A stretch of 34,695 bases of DNA from Ectothiorhodospiraceae bacterium (GTDB taxonomy: Bacteria; Pseudomonadota; Gammaproteobacteria; Nitrococcales; Aquisalimonadaceae): contig JAFIFV010000055.1 of the NCBI GenBank assembly GCA_020831845.1, forward strand, positions 1 to 34,695, in the 5' to 3' direction. The position numbers were made by a program, and so were the translations under genes. Below the pieces are notes generated by a model. The model saw nothing but the letters and a program-made list of their open reading frames with translations. It searched no databases and was not told where the DNA came from. Position 1 is the stretch's first letter, and each line of letters begins with the position of its first letter. Below are positions 14,040-22,458 of the stretch, one piece after another.

Positions 14040-14552
14040 ATGAAGAGCTTCCTGCTAGTCGCCGCCGCGCTGGCCCTGGCCGGCTGCGCCACCACTCCGC
14101 CGTCGCCGACACCCCCAGCCACCGAGCGCCCCAGCGCCAGGAGCGAACCGCAGCGGGATGGCGTCATCCAGGCCCTTTACACACAACATGCCGACTGGCG
14201 CGGCACGCCCTACCGCATCGGCGGCACCGGCAGAACCGGCATCGACTGCTCCGCCTTTGTCATGACCACCTTCCGTTCGCAGTTCGGCGTCGACCTGCCC
14301 CGCACCACGGAACAGCAGGCTCGGTTCGGTGATCCAATTCCCCGTGAGCAGATGGCCGCCGGCGATCTGGTGTTCTTCAGAACCGGTGCAAAGAAACGTC
14401 ACGTCGGCATCTACGTGGAGAACGGGCGTTTTCTGCATGCCTCCACCAGCGCCGGTGTCACCCTTTCCGAGCTGGACAACCCCTACTGGGCCGACAGCTA
14501 CTGGATGACACGCCGCCCGCGCGCCCAAGGCGCCTTGCTCACCGAACGCTGA
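14040..14552 (+). CDS. NlpC/P60 family lipoprotein (MepS/Spr-like endopeptidase)
   Basis: A probable outer-membrane lipoprotein that cuts peptidoglycan cross-links or stem peptides. The 170-residue product has a signal peptide with lipobox ALAGC, lipidated at C16. A Pro/Ser/Thr-rich linker (17-38) is followed by the NlpC/P60 domain from about 45. The catalytic residues are C70 in GIDCSAF, H121 in KRHVGIYV and H133 in FLHAS, and GDLVFF (108-113) is the family's usual strand. The ATG at 14040 is preceded by gaagaagggacaaggg. It is followed after 22 bases by the phosphodiester-glycosidase-like gene, so they may share a transcript. Confidence 0.94.
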   Translation: MKSFLLVAAALALAGCATTPPSPTPPATERPSARSEPQRDGVIQALYTQHADWRGTPYRIGGTGRTGIDCSAFVMTTFRSQFGVDLPRTTEQQARFGDPIPREQMAAGDLVFFRTGAKKRHVGIYVENGRFLHASTSAGVTLSELDNPYWADSYWMTRRPRAQGALLTER

Positions 14553-14574
14553 TCAGGCAGCACAGGAACCGTCT

Positions 14575-15357
14575 ATGCCGTTTGTCCGTACCCGCCGGCC
14601 GCTATGGCGCCTGCTCTGGCTTCCACTGCTGGTGCTGCTTGCGCTGCCGCCTGCCGGATGGTCGTCCCCGGTGGAGGAACCGTGCACCCCTCACCGATTC
14701 GAAGGCCTGCGTTTCACCGTCTGCACCGTGGACCTGAAGGTACACTCGCTGCAGCTGTTCTGGCGCGACGAGGTCGGGCAACCCTACCGCGCGTTCCGGC
14801 GGCTGCCGACCACGATGGGGAACGAGCAGCTCGTGTTCGCCATGAACGCCGGCATGTTCCGCCCCGATCTGTCACCGGCGGGTCTCTACATCGAGGACGG
14901 CGAGACCTTTCGCCGCGCCAATACCGCCGACGGCCCCGGCAACTTCCACATGAAGCCGAACGGCATCTTCCTGGTGGAGAACGGTCGCGCCGCCGTCATG
15001 ACCACCGAGCAGTACCTGGAGGCGGACCGCAGTCCGGAGCTGGCCACGCAATCCGGCCCGATGCTGGTCATCGACGGTGAGCTGCACCCTGCCTTCCTGG
15101 AAGACAGCAACTCCCGCAAGCGGCGCAACGGCGTTGGCGTCATAGACGAGCGCACGGTTGTGTTCGCCATTACCGAGCAGCCGGTGACCTTCCACGAGTT
15201 TGCCCGACTGTTCCGCGACGACCTGGGCACCCGCAACGCCCTGTTCCTGGACGGCTCCATGTCCAGCCTGCATGCGCCCTCTCTCGGCCGCAGCGATTTC
15301 TTCCGCCATATGGGTCCGATCATCGGCGCCCTGGCGCCCCGCGAGCGCGGCAACTGA
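14575..15357 (+). CDS. Phosphodiester glycosidase (NAGPA/DUF2233) family protein, exported
   Basis: This 260-residue protein begins with a basic, hydrophobic signal sequence (about 1-31). The mature part has the family landmarks FAMNAGMF (88-95), GLYIEDGE, NFHMKPNGIFLV (about 124-135), QSGPMLV and NALFLDGSMSSL, resembling the YigE/DUF2233 group. Relatives include the human enzyme that uncovers mannose-6-phosphate by cutting a sugar phosphodiester. The bacterial substrate is unknown but is presumably in the periplasm or cell wall. It lies 22 bases after the NlpC/P60 lipoprotein, which suggests a cell-wall role, and converges with the CobW gene across 32 bases. Confidence 0.88.
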   Translation: MPFVRTRRPLWRLLWLPLLVLLALPPAGWSSPVEEPCTPHRFEGLRFTVCTVDLKVHSLQLFWRDEVGQPYRAFRRLPTTMGNEQLVFAMNAGMFRPDLSPAGLYIEDGETFRRANTADGPGNFHMKPNGIFLVENGRAAVMTTEQYLEADRSPELATQSGPMLVIDGELHPAFLEDSNSRKRRNGVGVIDERTVVFAITEQPVTFHEFARLFRDDLGTRNALFLDGSMSSLHAPSLGRSDFFRHMGPIIGALAPRERGN

Positions 15358-15389
15358 TCGACACCGCCGTCATCAACAGGCGCGGCCGG

Positions 15390-16271
15390 TCAGTGCCGAC
15401 TCTGCTCCAGCGCTTCCACCAGCCGGTCGAACGCAGCCCCCTGGCGGCCGATCAACACCAGCGCCGATGATCGGCCGGCGCTGGTGGGAACGCTGCTCAG
15501 ACGGCCGCCGGCCAGTTGCAACAGGTAACGCCCCCTCTCCGGCGGGGCTGCCTCCAGCATGCCCTTGGCGCGCAGCAGTACCGGCCCCGCCTCCAACAGC
15601 AGGCGCTCCACCCGCTCCACATCCACCGGGAAATCAAAACGCAGACTGCGGGACACCACCGGCCCCGATTCGACGTGCGGCTGCCCCACCGCTACCAGGG
15701 TACCGGGTGCAAGCTGGTCTTCCTGCAGCACGATCCGCGCATCCGGGTTCCGGCGTAGCAGGTCATCCATGAACCCGCGGCGCTCTGCCTCCGCAAGCCA
15801 CTGCCAGCGATTGACGCGCAGCAGTGCGACCTGCCGGATCTGGTCCTCGACGATGTCGGCAACAGCGGTATCAGCCAGATTCCGCTGAAACGCGCTGGCG
15901 TCCACCAGTGACTCCACCGCCTCAAGTTGATAGCCGCTGGCAGCGGCGAACAACTGCTTCAACGGCAGCGGGCGTGCGATTCCACTGGCCTCGAACACCA
16001 GCCGCTGCGGCGGCGTCTTCCAGCGACGGATGGCACTGAGCTGTGCCGACAGGTTTCCGGACACGCCACAGCAGGCGCAGCCGTTGTTCAGGCGAAGCAC
16101 GCTGTCCTCCTCCGCCTGGATCAATTCGGCATCAATGGCGATGCTGCCGAAATCGTTCACCAGGAACAGCGCGTTCCGCAGCGTGCCCGCCCGGATCAGC
16201 GCATTGATGCGCGTGGTCTTGCCGCTGCCGAGAAATCCGCAGAGCACGGTGGTGGCAATCGGCGCGGCCAC
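15390..16271 (-). CDS. CobW/P47K (COG0523) family GTP-binding protein with altered G4 motif
   Basis: COG0523 proteins are GTPases that deliver metals such as zinc or cobalt to client proteins. The 293-residue product has Walker A GFLGSGKT (12-19), the metal-binding CxCC at C65, C67 and C68 (GCACC), and EASG (94-97) as the switch II equivalent. The guanine-specifying NKxD motif reads NRWQ (154-157), so nucleotide preference may be relaxed or changed. The C-terminal domain (about 195-290) is shorter than in YjiA or YeiR. The start lies two bases beyond the stop of the amidohydrolase on the same strand, so both genes are almost certainly co-translated. A metal-dependent amidohydrolase is a plausible client; that is inference. 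Confidence 0.88.
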   Translation of the reverse strand: MAAPIATTVLCGFLGSGKTTRINALIRAGTLRNALFLVNDFGSIAIDAELIQAEEDSVLRLNNGCACCGVSGNLSAQLSAIRRWKTPPQRLVFEASGIARPLPLKQLFAAASGYQLEAVESLVDASAFQRNLADTAVADIVEDQIRQVALLRVNRWQWLAEAERRGFMDDLLRRNPDARIVLQEDQLAPGTLVAVGQPHVESGPVVSRSLRFDFPVDVERVERLLLEAGPVLLRAKGMLEAAPPERGRYLLQLAGGRLSSVPTSAGRSSALVLIGRQGAAFDRLVEALEQSRH

Positions 16272-16273
16272 GG

Positions 16274-17896
16274 CTAGGCGCCCCCGGTGGGACGCCCGGA
16301 CAGCACCGTGTCGTGCACACGGATATCCTTCAGCGGCGTCTCGCTGGCGAGGGGATCCTCGTCCAGCACAGCCAGATCAGCCTGCTTGCCGGGTTCCAGA
16401 CTGCCCACCCGGTGGTCCATGCGCAGCGTGTAGGCGGCGCCGAGCGTGATCGCCTCCAGCGCCCGGGCGCGGCTGATCTTCTCCGCCTCGCCCAACACCA
16501 CGCCGCTGGCCGTCTGCCGCGTGGTCGCGCACCAGGCGGTGAACAGCGGCGACAGCGGCGTGACCGGCGCATCGCAGTGGATACCGAAGGGAATGCCCAT
16601 GCGGTCGGCGCTGGCGGCCGGCTCCAGGCGCTGGCAGCGGTCGTACCCGAGGGTACGAGTGCGATGGATGTCGCCCCAGTAATAGATGTGATTGGCGAAG
16701 ATGTTCAGGCAGGCGCCGAGCCGGGCAACCCGCCGCAGCTGATCCTGGCGAATGAGCTGCACATGCTGCAGCGTGTGCCGGTGGTCCGGCCGCGGCCACA
16801 GCGAAAGGGCCTCGTCCAGGGCGTCGAGGATCATGCCAACTGCTTCGTCACCGTTGGTATGGATGTGCAGATGCAGCCCCGCCTGGTGGTAATGCTGCAC
16901 CATGTCGTGGAAGGTCTGCGGCGGCGCGTTCCATACGCCATTGTCCGGGCCTTCCAGGTAACCGGGCCACTGCAAGCGGGCGGTGAAGTTCTGGATGGCG
17001 CCGTCGGTCACCAGCTTGACGAGGCCGAACTGCAATCGCTCATGGTTGTGGGCCATGGCCGCACGCACCCGCTCGCTGCCGGTCTGCGGATCCCAGGCCA
17101 GGGCGTTCAGCGCCGGCAACAGGCGTACCGGATAGTCCGGCTCGGCGGTGGCGGCACGCAAGGCCTCCACCGCCGCGTCGTCCATCGGGTTGAGCAGATC
17201 GACGATGGTGGTGATGCCTTCCCGGCGCGCTGCCTTCGCGTAGCGGTTCAATGCCCGGCTGCTGGAAGCGCCGCCGAACAGGTCGAACGCCATGGTGTCG
17301 AACACCAGGTGCATGGCCGGTATTTCCTGCAGCTCCCCGTTGGGCAGGCCGTCGCTGCCGCGGACGATGCCTTCCACGTCCTTGTCCGCCAGGGCGGCCT
17401 GCCGGATAACGGCGCTGTTCACCGTCATCACGTGCAGGCTGGCATGCATGATCACGATCGGCCGCTTGCTGCTGACGCTGTCCAGCAGCTGCTTGTCGAT
17501 GCGCTCCCCCTCGAAGTACACCGGATCGAACCCCCAGGCGATCAACGGCTCCTCCGGATTGCCGTCATCGATGTGCGCCGCCAGGCGCGCCCGCACCGCC
17601 TCCGGGCTTTTCAGCCCCTCCCAGCGGCGCCCGTCCGGGTCCAGCTTGTCGAAGTAGCCCAGGTAGAGAAGATCCCAGACATAGCCTTCCAGCGCGTGGC
17701 TATGGCCTTCGACGAAGCCCGGCACCAGCACCTTGTCGGCGTAGCGGTCGTCGATGCGCACCTCGCCGAATCGGCGCACCTCGTCCAGGGGTCCGACGCC
17801 GAGCACCCGGCCATCCCTGACCGCGACGCAGTCCCCTCGCGGCTGGGAGGGATTCATCGTAAGTATGGTCCTGGCAGTGTAGACGGTAATGGACAT
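16274..17896 (-). CDS. YtcJ-like metal-dependent amidohydrolase
   Basis: A 540-residue member of the amidohydrolase superfamily (amidohydro_3/YtcJ group), hydrolysing amide or related bonds in an unknown substrate. The N-terminal metal motif is GHSHALEG (64-71, H65 and H67). Later motifs are VKLVTDGAIQ, HLHIHTNGDEA, LQHVQ and IHCDAPVTP, which carry the expected His and Asp ligands. The C-terminal GSLEPGKQADLAVLDEDP is the beta-sandwich end typical of the family. There is no signal peptide, so it should be cytoplasmic. It precedes the CobW gene by two bases. Upstream on the same strand is a LysR regulator, separated by a MITE that may now cut or alter read-through. Confidence 0.92.
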   Translation of the reverse strand: MSITVYTARTILTMNPSQPRGDCVAVRDGRVLGVGPLDEVRRFGEVRIDDRYADKVLVPGFVEGHSHALEGYVWDLLYLGYFDKLDPDGRRWEGLKSPEAVRARLAAHIDDGNPEEPLIAWGFDPVYFEGERIDKQLLDSVSSKRPIVIMHASLHVMTVNSAVIRQAALADKDVEGIVRGSDGLPNGELQEIPAMHLVFDTMAFDLFGGASSSRALNRYAKAARREGITTIVDLLNPMDDAAVEALRAATAEPDYPVRLLPALNALAWDPQTGSERVRAAMAHNHERLQFGLVKLVTDGAIQNFTARLQWPGYLEGPDNGVWNAPPQTFHDMVQHYHQAGLHLHIHTNGDEAVGMILDALDEALSLWPRPDHRHTLQHVQLIRQDQLRRVARLGACLNIFANHIYYWGDIHRTRTLGYDRCQRLEPAASADRMGIPFGIHCDAPVTPLSPLFTAWCATTRQTASGVVLGEAEKISRARALEAITLGAAYTLRMDHRVGSLEPGKQADLAVLDEDPLASETPLKDIRVHDTVLSGRPTGGA

Positions 17897-17967
17897 GGGG
17901 CTCCTCCGGCTGCTCCTATGATCGGCTTCCGATCAGCGTAGCGCTGAAACGGGAGACACGGAAAGCA

Positions 17968-18158
17968 TTAGGGAAGCGCTGAAGTATTCACGTTGTCGCG
18001 CTCGACACCGGTTTTCGTTCGTGGCCAGGAACAAGGCGCCGCAGGTAATGGTTCTACCTGGGGTGGCTTGCGACACCGCCGCGGTCAAGCGCCGCAACAA
18101 CGCAGCGCGAAGAATCTGACCGTAAGGCGGCAGCGTGAATACTTCAGTGCTTCCTTAG
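17968..18158. mobile_element. 183-bp MITE with IS5-like inverted ends and TTAG target duplication
   Basis: The element spans 17972-18154. Its left end begins ggaagcgctgaagtattcac and its right end (18131-18154) is the inverse at 22 of 24 positions. Both sides are flanked by TTAG (17968-17971 and 18155-18158), a 4-base YTAR duplication as made by IS5-group transposases. It is too short for a transposase; the inside holds only a small hairpin (caggta 18042-18047 with tacctg 18055-18060). The right-hand duplication supplies the lysR stop codon. Two further copies of the terminus are at 5819 and 22463. Confidence 0.88.
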
Positions 18159-19039
18159 CCGTGCGCGCGGACGCAGTCCAGGAGGGCGTCGCGCAGCGGG
18201 CTGCCGGTGGCCAGCTGCCAGATGCAGCACGAACGGTGCCGGATGTCCGCGTTGGCCAGCGGCAGGAAAACCACGCCCGAGAGGCCCGCGTTGACCAGCG
18301 CGCGCGGCACCAGCGCCACGCCCATGCCGTTTGCCACCATGGCGACGATGGTCAGCCACTGGGACACCTCGTGGCGCACCAGCGGCTCCGCACCCACCAT
18401 ACGGAACAGGCTCATGATCCGATCATGATAGTGCGCCGCCAGCGAGCGGCTGAACATGACCAGCGGGGCGTCTGCCAGCTCCTCCAGCGCAATGCGCTCT
18501 CGCGCTGCCAGCGTGTGCCCGGAAGGCAGGCAGCAGACAAACGGCTCTTCCGCGATGGTGAGCGAGGCGACGGAATCCGGCAGCGGCAGGGCATGGATGA
18601 AGCCGACATCGATGCGGCCCAGCGCCAGCGCTTCCAGTTGTCCGGCGGAGTTGTGCTCGATCAGTTGCAATTCCACGTCCGGGTATTGCTGCCGGAAGGC
18701 CGCCAGCATGTCCGGTAGTTTCCGGAACAGCATGGTGGGCGTGAAGCCCACGCGCAGCCGGCCGGCCGAGGCCTCGCCCAGCCGGCGCACCATGTCGCGG
18801 GCGTCCCCCAGCTGGTTCAGCAGCCGCCCGGCCTGCTGGCGGAACAGTTCCCCGGCGGGCGTGAGCACCACCTGCTTGCCGCTGCGATCCAGCAGCCGTG
18901 CCCCCAGGTCGTCCTCCAGTTGCTTCAAGCTGGCGCTGAGCGGCGGCTGGGAAATATGCAGCCGCTTGGCGGCGCGACCGAAATGCAGCTCTTCGGACAG
19001 CACCAGGAAATAACGCAGTTGGCGGAACGTCAGCGCCAT
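18155..19039 (-). CDS. LysR-family transcriptional regulator
   Basis: A 294-residue LysR-type regulator. The N-terminal winged HTH is textbook: MALTFRQLRYFLVLSEELHF (1-20), then GRAAKRLHISQPPLSASLKQLEDDLGARLLDR. The remainder is the two-lobed effector-binding domain (about 90-290). It diverges from the acyl-CoA dehydrogenase and aminotransferase genes across 113 bases containing a dyad, so it probably controls them in response to a pathway compound. The TAA stop is the complement of TTA in the target duplication of the adjoining MITE. The transposon therefore landed at, or created, the C-terminus, and the protein may have lost or changed a few terminal residues. Confidence 0.95.
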   Translation of the reverse strand: MALTFRQLRYFLVLSEELHFGRAAKRLHISQPPLSASLKQLEDDLGARLLDRSGKQVVLTPAGELFRQQAGRLLNQLGDARDMVRRLGEASAGRLRVGFTPTMLFRKLPDMLAAFRQQYPDVELQLIEHNSAGQLEALALGRIDVGFIHALPLPDSVASLTIAEEPFVCCLPSGHTLAARERIALEELADAPLVMFSRSLAAHYHDRIMSLFRMVGAEPLVRHEVSQWLTIVAMVANGMGVALVPRALVNAGLSGVVFLPLANADIRHRSCCIWQLATGSPLRDALLDCVRAHG

Positions 19040-19069
19040 CGAAGACCTCGGGTAACGATACAGAAAACT

Positions 19070-19120
19070 ATATCACCAGATAGCGAAGCGATATTGGGAA
19101 AGCCAGGCCAATCGGCCTAG
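19070..19120. promoter_or_regulatory. Candidate LysR operator between divergent genes
   Basis: The gap holds atatc (19070-19074) and gatat (19090-19094) as an interrupted dyad, the inner palindrome tatc-acca-gata (19071-19082), and aggccaatcggcct (about 19105-19118). LysR regulators bind such A/T-rich interrupted dyads between divergent genes. Which one is the true site cannot be decided from one sequence. Confidence 0.4.
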
Positions 19121-19152
19121 TCTGGTAGTTACTAACCTTTAAGGAGGTAATC

Positions 19153-20913
19153 ATGGCTGCCGATATTCATCGCAATATTCCGGACAGCAGGGGCAGCAAC
19201 AGCTACGAGGTCGACGCCGACTTCGGCCCGCTGCTGCAGGTCTACATGACACCGGAACTGTTCCGCCACGTGGAGCCGCAGTTCCACCGCCTGGGGGCCC
19301 TGGTTGGCTCGGAGCTGGAAGAACTCGCGCTGGAGGCCGACCGCCATCCGCCGGAACTCAGATTGCGAGCCCGTAACGGTGCCGAAACCCAGCAGGTGGA
19401 CAAGCACCCGTCCTACCGCGAGCTGGAGCGCTACGCGTTCTCCGAATTCGGGCTGGCGGCCATGTCGCATCGGGCCGGCGTGTTCGGCTGGAACGAGCCG
19501 CTGCCGCCCATCGTCAAATACGGGCTGACCTACCTCTACGTGCAGGCGGAGTTCGGCCTCTGCTGCCCGCTCAGCATGACCGATGCGCTGACGCGGACCC
19601 TGCGCAAGTTCGGCTCCCCGGAACTGATCGACCGCTACATCAACGAACTGACTTCCCAGGATTTCGATGCGCTGTACCAGGGCGCCATGTTCATGACTGA
19701 ACAGGACGCCGGATCGGACGTGGGCGCCATCACCACGGAAGCGCGTCAGGAAGGCGACGTCTGGAAGCTGTACGGCGACAAATGGTTCTGCTCCAACGCC
19801 GGAGCCGAGCTGGCCATGGTGCTGGCGCGGCCCGAAGGCGGCGAGGCCGGCACCCGGGGGCTGACCCTGTTCCTGCTGCCGCGCCACAAAGCGGATGGCA
19901 GCCTGAACGACTACCGTATCATCCGTCTGAAGGACAAGCTGGGCACACGCTCCATGGCCAGCGGCGAAATCGTCATGGAGGGTGCCGAGGCCTACGTGGT
20001 GGGGGAGCCCGGCCGCGGCTTCAAGCAGATGACCGACATGATCAACATGTCGCGACTGTCCAACGGCGTACGCTCCGCCGGGCTGATGCGCCGCTCGGTG
20101 AACGAAGCCCTGTTCGTGGCCCGCAACCGCAGCGCCTTCGGCAAGCGGCTGCTGGATCTGCCGCTGATGCAGCGGCAGTTGCTGAAGATGCTGGTCACCG
20201 CGGAACAGGGCCGCAGCATGGTGTTCCATACCGCCGACTGCCTGAAGCGCGCCGACGTCGGCGACCAGCAGGCGGCCAAGCTGCTGCGCATCCTGACGCC
20301 ATTGATCAAGTTCCGAACCACCCGCGACGCGCGCAAGGTGGCCGGCGACGGCATGGAGGTGCGCGGTGGCTGCGGCTACATCGAGGAGTGGTCGGACGCC
20401 CGCGTGCTGCGCGATGCCCACCTGGGTTCCATCTGGGAGGGCACCAGCAACATCGTTGCGCTGGACGTGTTCCGCGCCATCCGCCGCGAGCAGACGCTGC
20501 CGGTGCTCAAGGACTACCTGAGCGACCTGCTCCGCCGGGCCGCACTCCCCGAAGCATCCCACTCCCGGCTGCAGGCGCTGCTGGACAGAACCGCGGCCAC
20601 CGCGGATCATCTGGCCGGGACCCCGACCGCCGAGCAGGACGCCCGGCGCATTGCCAGCGCCCTGTACCATATCACCTCCGCGGTATTGCTCGCCTGGGAG
20701 GCGGCACAACTGGGCGATGACCGGCGCCGCCTGGCGCTGGCCCACCTGGTGGTGCGCCACAAACTGCTGCCGCAGGACCCGCTGACCCTGCACGATGAGG
20801 ACCCGGAGACGCTGCAACGCCTTCTGGACGGGCTGCCGATCAACGAGCAACAGGCCCTGGCCCTGTTGCCCGGCCGCGGCGCAACCCAGGGAGAACCGGT
20901 CCTCTCGGGCTGA
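19153..20913 (+). CDS. Acyl-CoA dehydrogenase family protein, AidB-like
   Basis: A 586-residue flavoprotein of the acyl-CoA dehydrogenase fold, longer than the ~390 of ordinary members and built like E. coli AidB (541). Shared landmarks are MTEQDAGSDVGAI (181-193), LKDKLGTRSMASGEI (259-273), the GGCGYIEEW segment (405-413) and IWEGTSNIV (427-435), where E429 is the position of the catalytic Glu in the family. An extra C-terminal helical region (about 450-586) follows. AidB itself binds DNA and isovaleryl-CoA, but most long relatives are simply acyl-CoA oxidoreductases. The neighbouring omega-aminotransferase and LysR suggest catabolism rather than alkylation repair. A perfect Shine-Dalgarno, aaggagg (19141-19147), precedes the ATG. 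Confidence 0.9.
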   Translation: MAADIHRNIPDSRGSNSYEVDADFGPLLQVYMTPELFRHVEPQFHRLGALVGSELEELALEADRHPPELRLRARNGAETQQVDKHPSYRELERYAFSEFGLAAMSHRAGVFGWNEPLPPIVKYGLTYLYVQAEFGLCCPLSMTDALTRTLRKFGSPELIDRYINELTSQDFDALYQGAMFMTEQDAGSDVGAITTEARQEGDVWKLYGDKWFCSNAGAELAMVLARPEGGEAGTRGLTLFLLPRHKADGSLNDYRIIRLKDKLGTRSMASGEIVMEGAEAYVVGEPGRGFKQMTDMINMSRLSNGVRSAGLMRRSVNEALFVARNRSAFGKRLLDLPLMQRQLLKMLVTAEQGRSMVFHTADCLKRADVGDQQAAKLLRILTPLIKFRTTRDARKVAGDGMEVRGGCGYIEEWSDARVLRDAHLGSIWEGTSNIVALDVFRAIRREQTLPVLKDYLSDLLRRAALPEASHSRLQALLDRTAATADHLAGTPTAEQDARRIASALYHITSAVLLAWEAAQLGDDRRRLALAHLVVRHKLLPQDPLTLHDEDPETLQRLLDGLPINEQQALALLPGRGATQGEPVLSG

Positions 20914-20956
20914 TCTTTCCCGACCCTCACCGGACAGCTATGCTGGCAGACACTAT

Positions 20957-20980
20957 CCCGCCCGGTGCGCACCGGGCGGG
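20957..20980. repeat. 24-bp perfect GC palindrome between dehydrogenase and aminotransferase genes
   Basis: The arm cccgcccggtgc is followed directly by its reverse complement. No T-tract follows on either side, so it is not a standard intrinsic terminator. It may attenuate transcription, stabilise mRNA ends or serve as an operator; which is unknown. Confidence 0.6.
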
Positions 20981-21009
20981 CAATGCGCCCGCAGCGGAAC
21001 GAGGCCAGC

Positions 21010-22377
21010 ATGAAACCGATTCCCGTCGACGCAGCGTCCGTGGACAACGACGCCAAATGGGCCGGCCTGACCCGGCAACAGCTGGAAAGCTACTGGATGC
21101 CGTTTTCCGGCAACCGCGGCTTTCGCCGCGATCCGCGCCTGATCGTATCCGCCGAGGGCTGCTACTACCGCAGCGCAGATGGCCGGCAGATCCTGGACAG
21201 CCTTTCCGGGCTGTGGTGCGCCAGCTTCGGCCACGGCCGGCCGGAGATCGCCGAGGCGATTGCCCGCTCGGCCCGGGAACTGGACTACTCGCCAGCATTC
21301 CAGCACGCCCACCCCGGCGCCGTGCTGCTGGCCGACCGGGTCAGGCAATTGACGCCGGACGGCCTGGACCATGTGTTCTTCACCAACTCCGGCTCGGAGT
21401 CGGTGGATACCGCGCTGAAGATGGCGCGTGCCTACTGGCGGCTGAAGGGGCGGCCGGAGAAGACGCGGCTGATCGGGCGCGTGCGTGGCTACCACGGGGT
21501 CAACGCCGGGGGCACCAGCGTTGGTGGCATCGTCGCCAATCGCAAGCATTTCGGCTCGCTGGTGGAAGCGGACCACCTGTCCGCCACCCTGCTCCCGGAA
21601 AACCGTTTCAGCCGCGGCGTGCCGGAATACGGCGCGCATCTGGCCGAGCAACTGGAAGAACTGGTGAATCTGCACGACGCCTCCAACATCGCGGCGGTGA
21701 TCGTGGAACCGATGAGCGGATCGGCAGGCGTGATCGTGCCGCCGAAGGGCTACCTGCAACGGCTGCGCGAACTCTGTACCCGGCACGATATCCTGCTGAT
21801 CTTCGACGAGGTGCTAACCGGCTTCGGCCGCATCGGCGCCCCCTTCGGTGCCACGCTGTTCGACGTCACGCCCGACATCATGACGCTGGCCAAGAACCTG
21901 ACCAACGGCGCCGCTCCCATGGGTGCCGTGGTGGCCTCAGGCGAGATCCACGACACCTTCATGAACACCGACGGCCCGGGCTACCTGCCGGAGTTCCCGC
22001 ACGGCTACACCTACTCAGCCCATCCGCTGGCCTGCGCCGCCGGGCTGGCCGCCATGGAGATCTTCGAGCGCGAGAGGATGGCCGAACGCGCGGCCGACAT
22101 GGCGCCCTACTTCGAGCAGCAGGTGCACGGCCTGAAAGGTCTGCCGCACGTGGCGGACATCCGCAACCTGGGCATGGCGGCGGCGATCCAGATGGAACCC
22201 TACCCCGGCGAACCGGCACGCCGCCCCTGGGAGGTGGCCATGAAATGCTGGGAACGCGGCATGTACGTGCGCTTCGCCGGCGACACGCTGCAGTTGGGTC
22301 CGCCGTTCATCATCGAACGCGAGCAGGTGGACACCATGTGCAATCTGCTGGCGGATGCGATTACCGAGACAGCTTGA
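21010..22377 (+). CDS. Class III aminotransferase, omega-amino acid (beta-alanine)-pyruvate type
   Basis: A 455-residue PLP enzyme that moves the amino group of an omega-amino acid or amine to pyruvate. Family motifs are TNSGSESVDTALKMAR (125-140, PLP phosphate site), GRVRGYHG (156-163), FDEVLTGFGRIG (265-276, with D266 pairing to the PLP nitrogen) and the PLP lysine K295 in MTLAKNLTNGAAPMG. The overall resemblance is to beta-alanine-pyruvate transaminases. The start at 21010 (gagg 21001-21004) is preferred over 20965, which lies in the palindrome. It follows the AidB-like dehydrogenase by 96 bases on the same strand. A route that deaminates an amino acid and oxidises an acyl-CoA product is plausible, but the substrate is not fixed by sequence. 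Confidence 0.93.
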   Translation: MKPIPVDAASVDNDAKWAGLTRQQLESYWMPFSGNRGFRRDPRLIVSAEGCYYRSADGRQILDSLSGLWCASFGHGRPEIAEAIARSARELDYSPAFQHAHPGAVLLADRVRQLTPDGLDHVFFTNSGSESVDTALKMARAYWRLKGRPEKTRLIGRVRGYHGVNAGGTSVGGIVANRKHFGSLVEADHLSATLLPENRFSRGVPEYGAHLAEQLEELVNLHDASNIAAVIVEPMSGSAGVIVPPKGYLQRLRELCTRHDILLIFDEVLTGFGRIGAPFGATLFDVTPDIMTLAKNLTNGAAPMGAVVASGEIHDTFMNTDGPGYLPEFPHGYTYSAHPLACAAGLAAMEIFERERMAERAADMAPYFEQQVHGLKGLPHVADIRNLGMAAAIQMEPYPGEPARRPWEVAMKCWERGMYVRFAGDTLQLGPPFIIEREQVDTMCNLLADAITETA

Positions 22378-22386
22378 GTAAACGCT

Positions 22387-22430
22387 GATCACCACTCCAG
22401 GCCTCGGTACCTCTGCCTGGGGTGGTGATC
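22387..22430. terminator. Long hairpin after the aminotransferase gene
   Basis: A 16-bp stem (gatcaccactccaggc 22387-22402 with gcctggggtggtgatc 22415-22430, 15 of 16 paired) with a 12-base loop lies between the convergent aminotransferase and purU genes. It lacks a T-run, but its placement fits a two-way transcription barrier. Confidence 0.5.
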
Positions 22431-22458
22431 GCCTCAGGCAAGCGCCATCGATCCGGTC

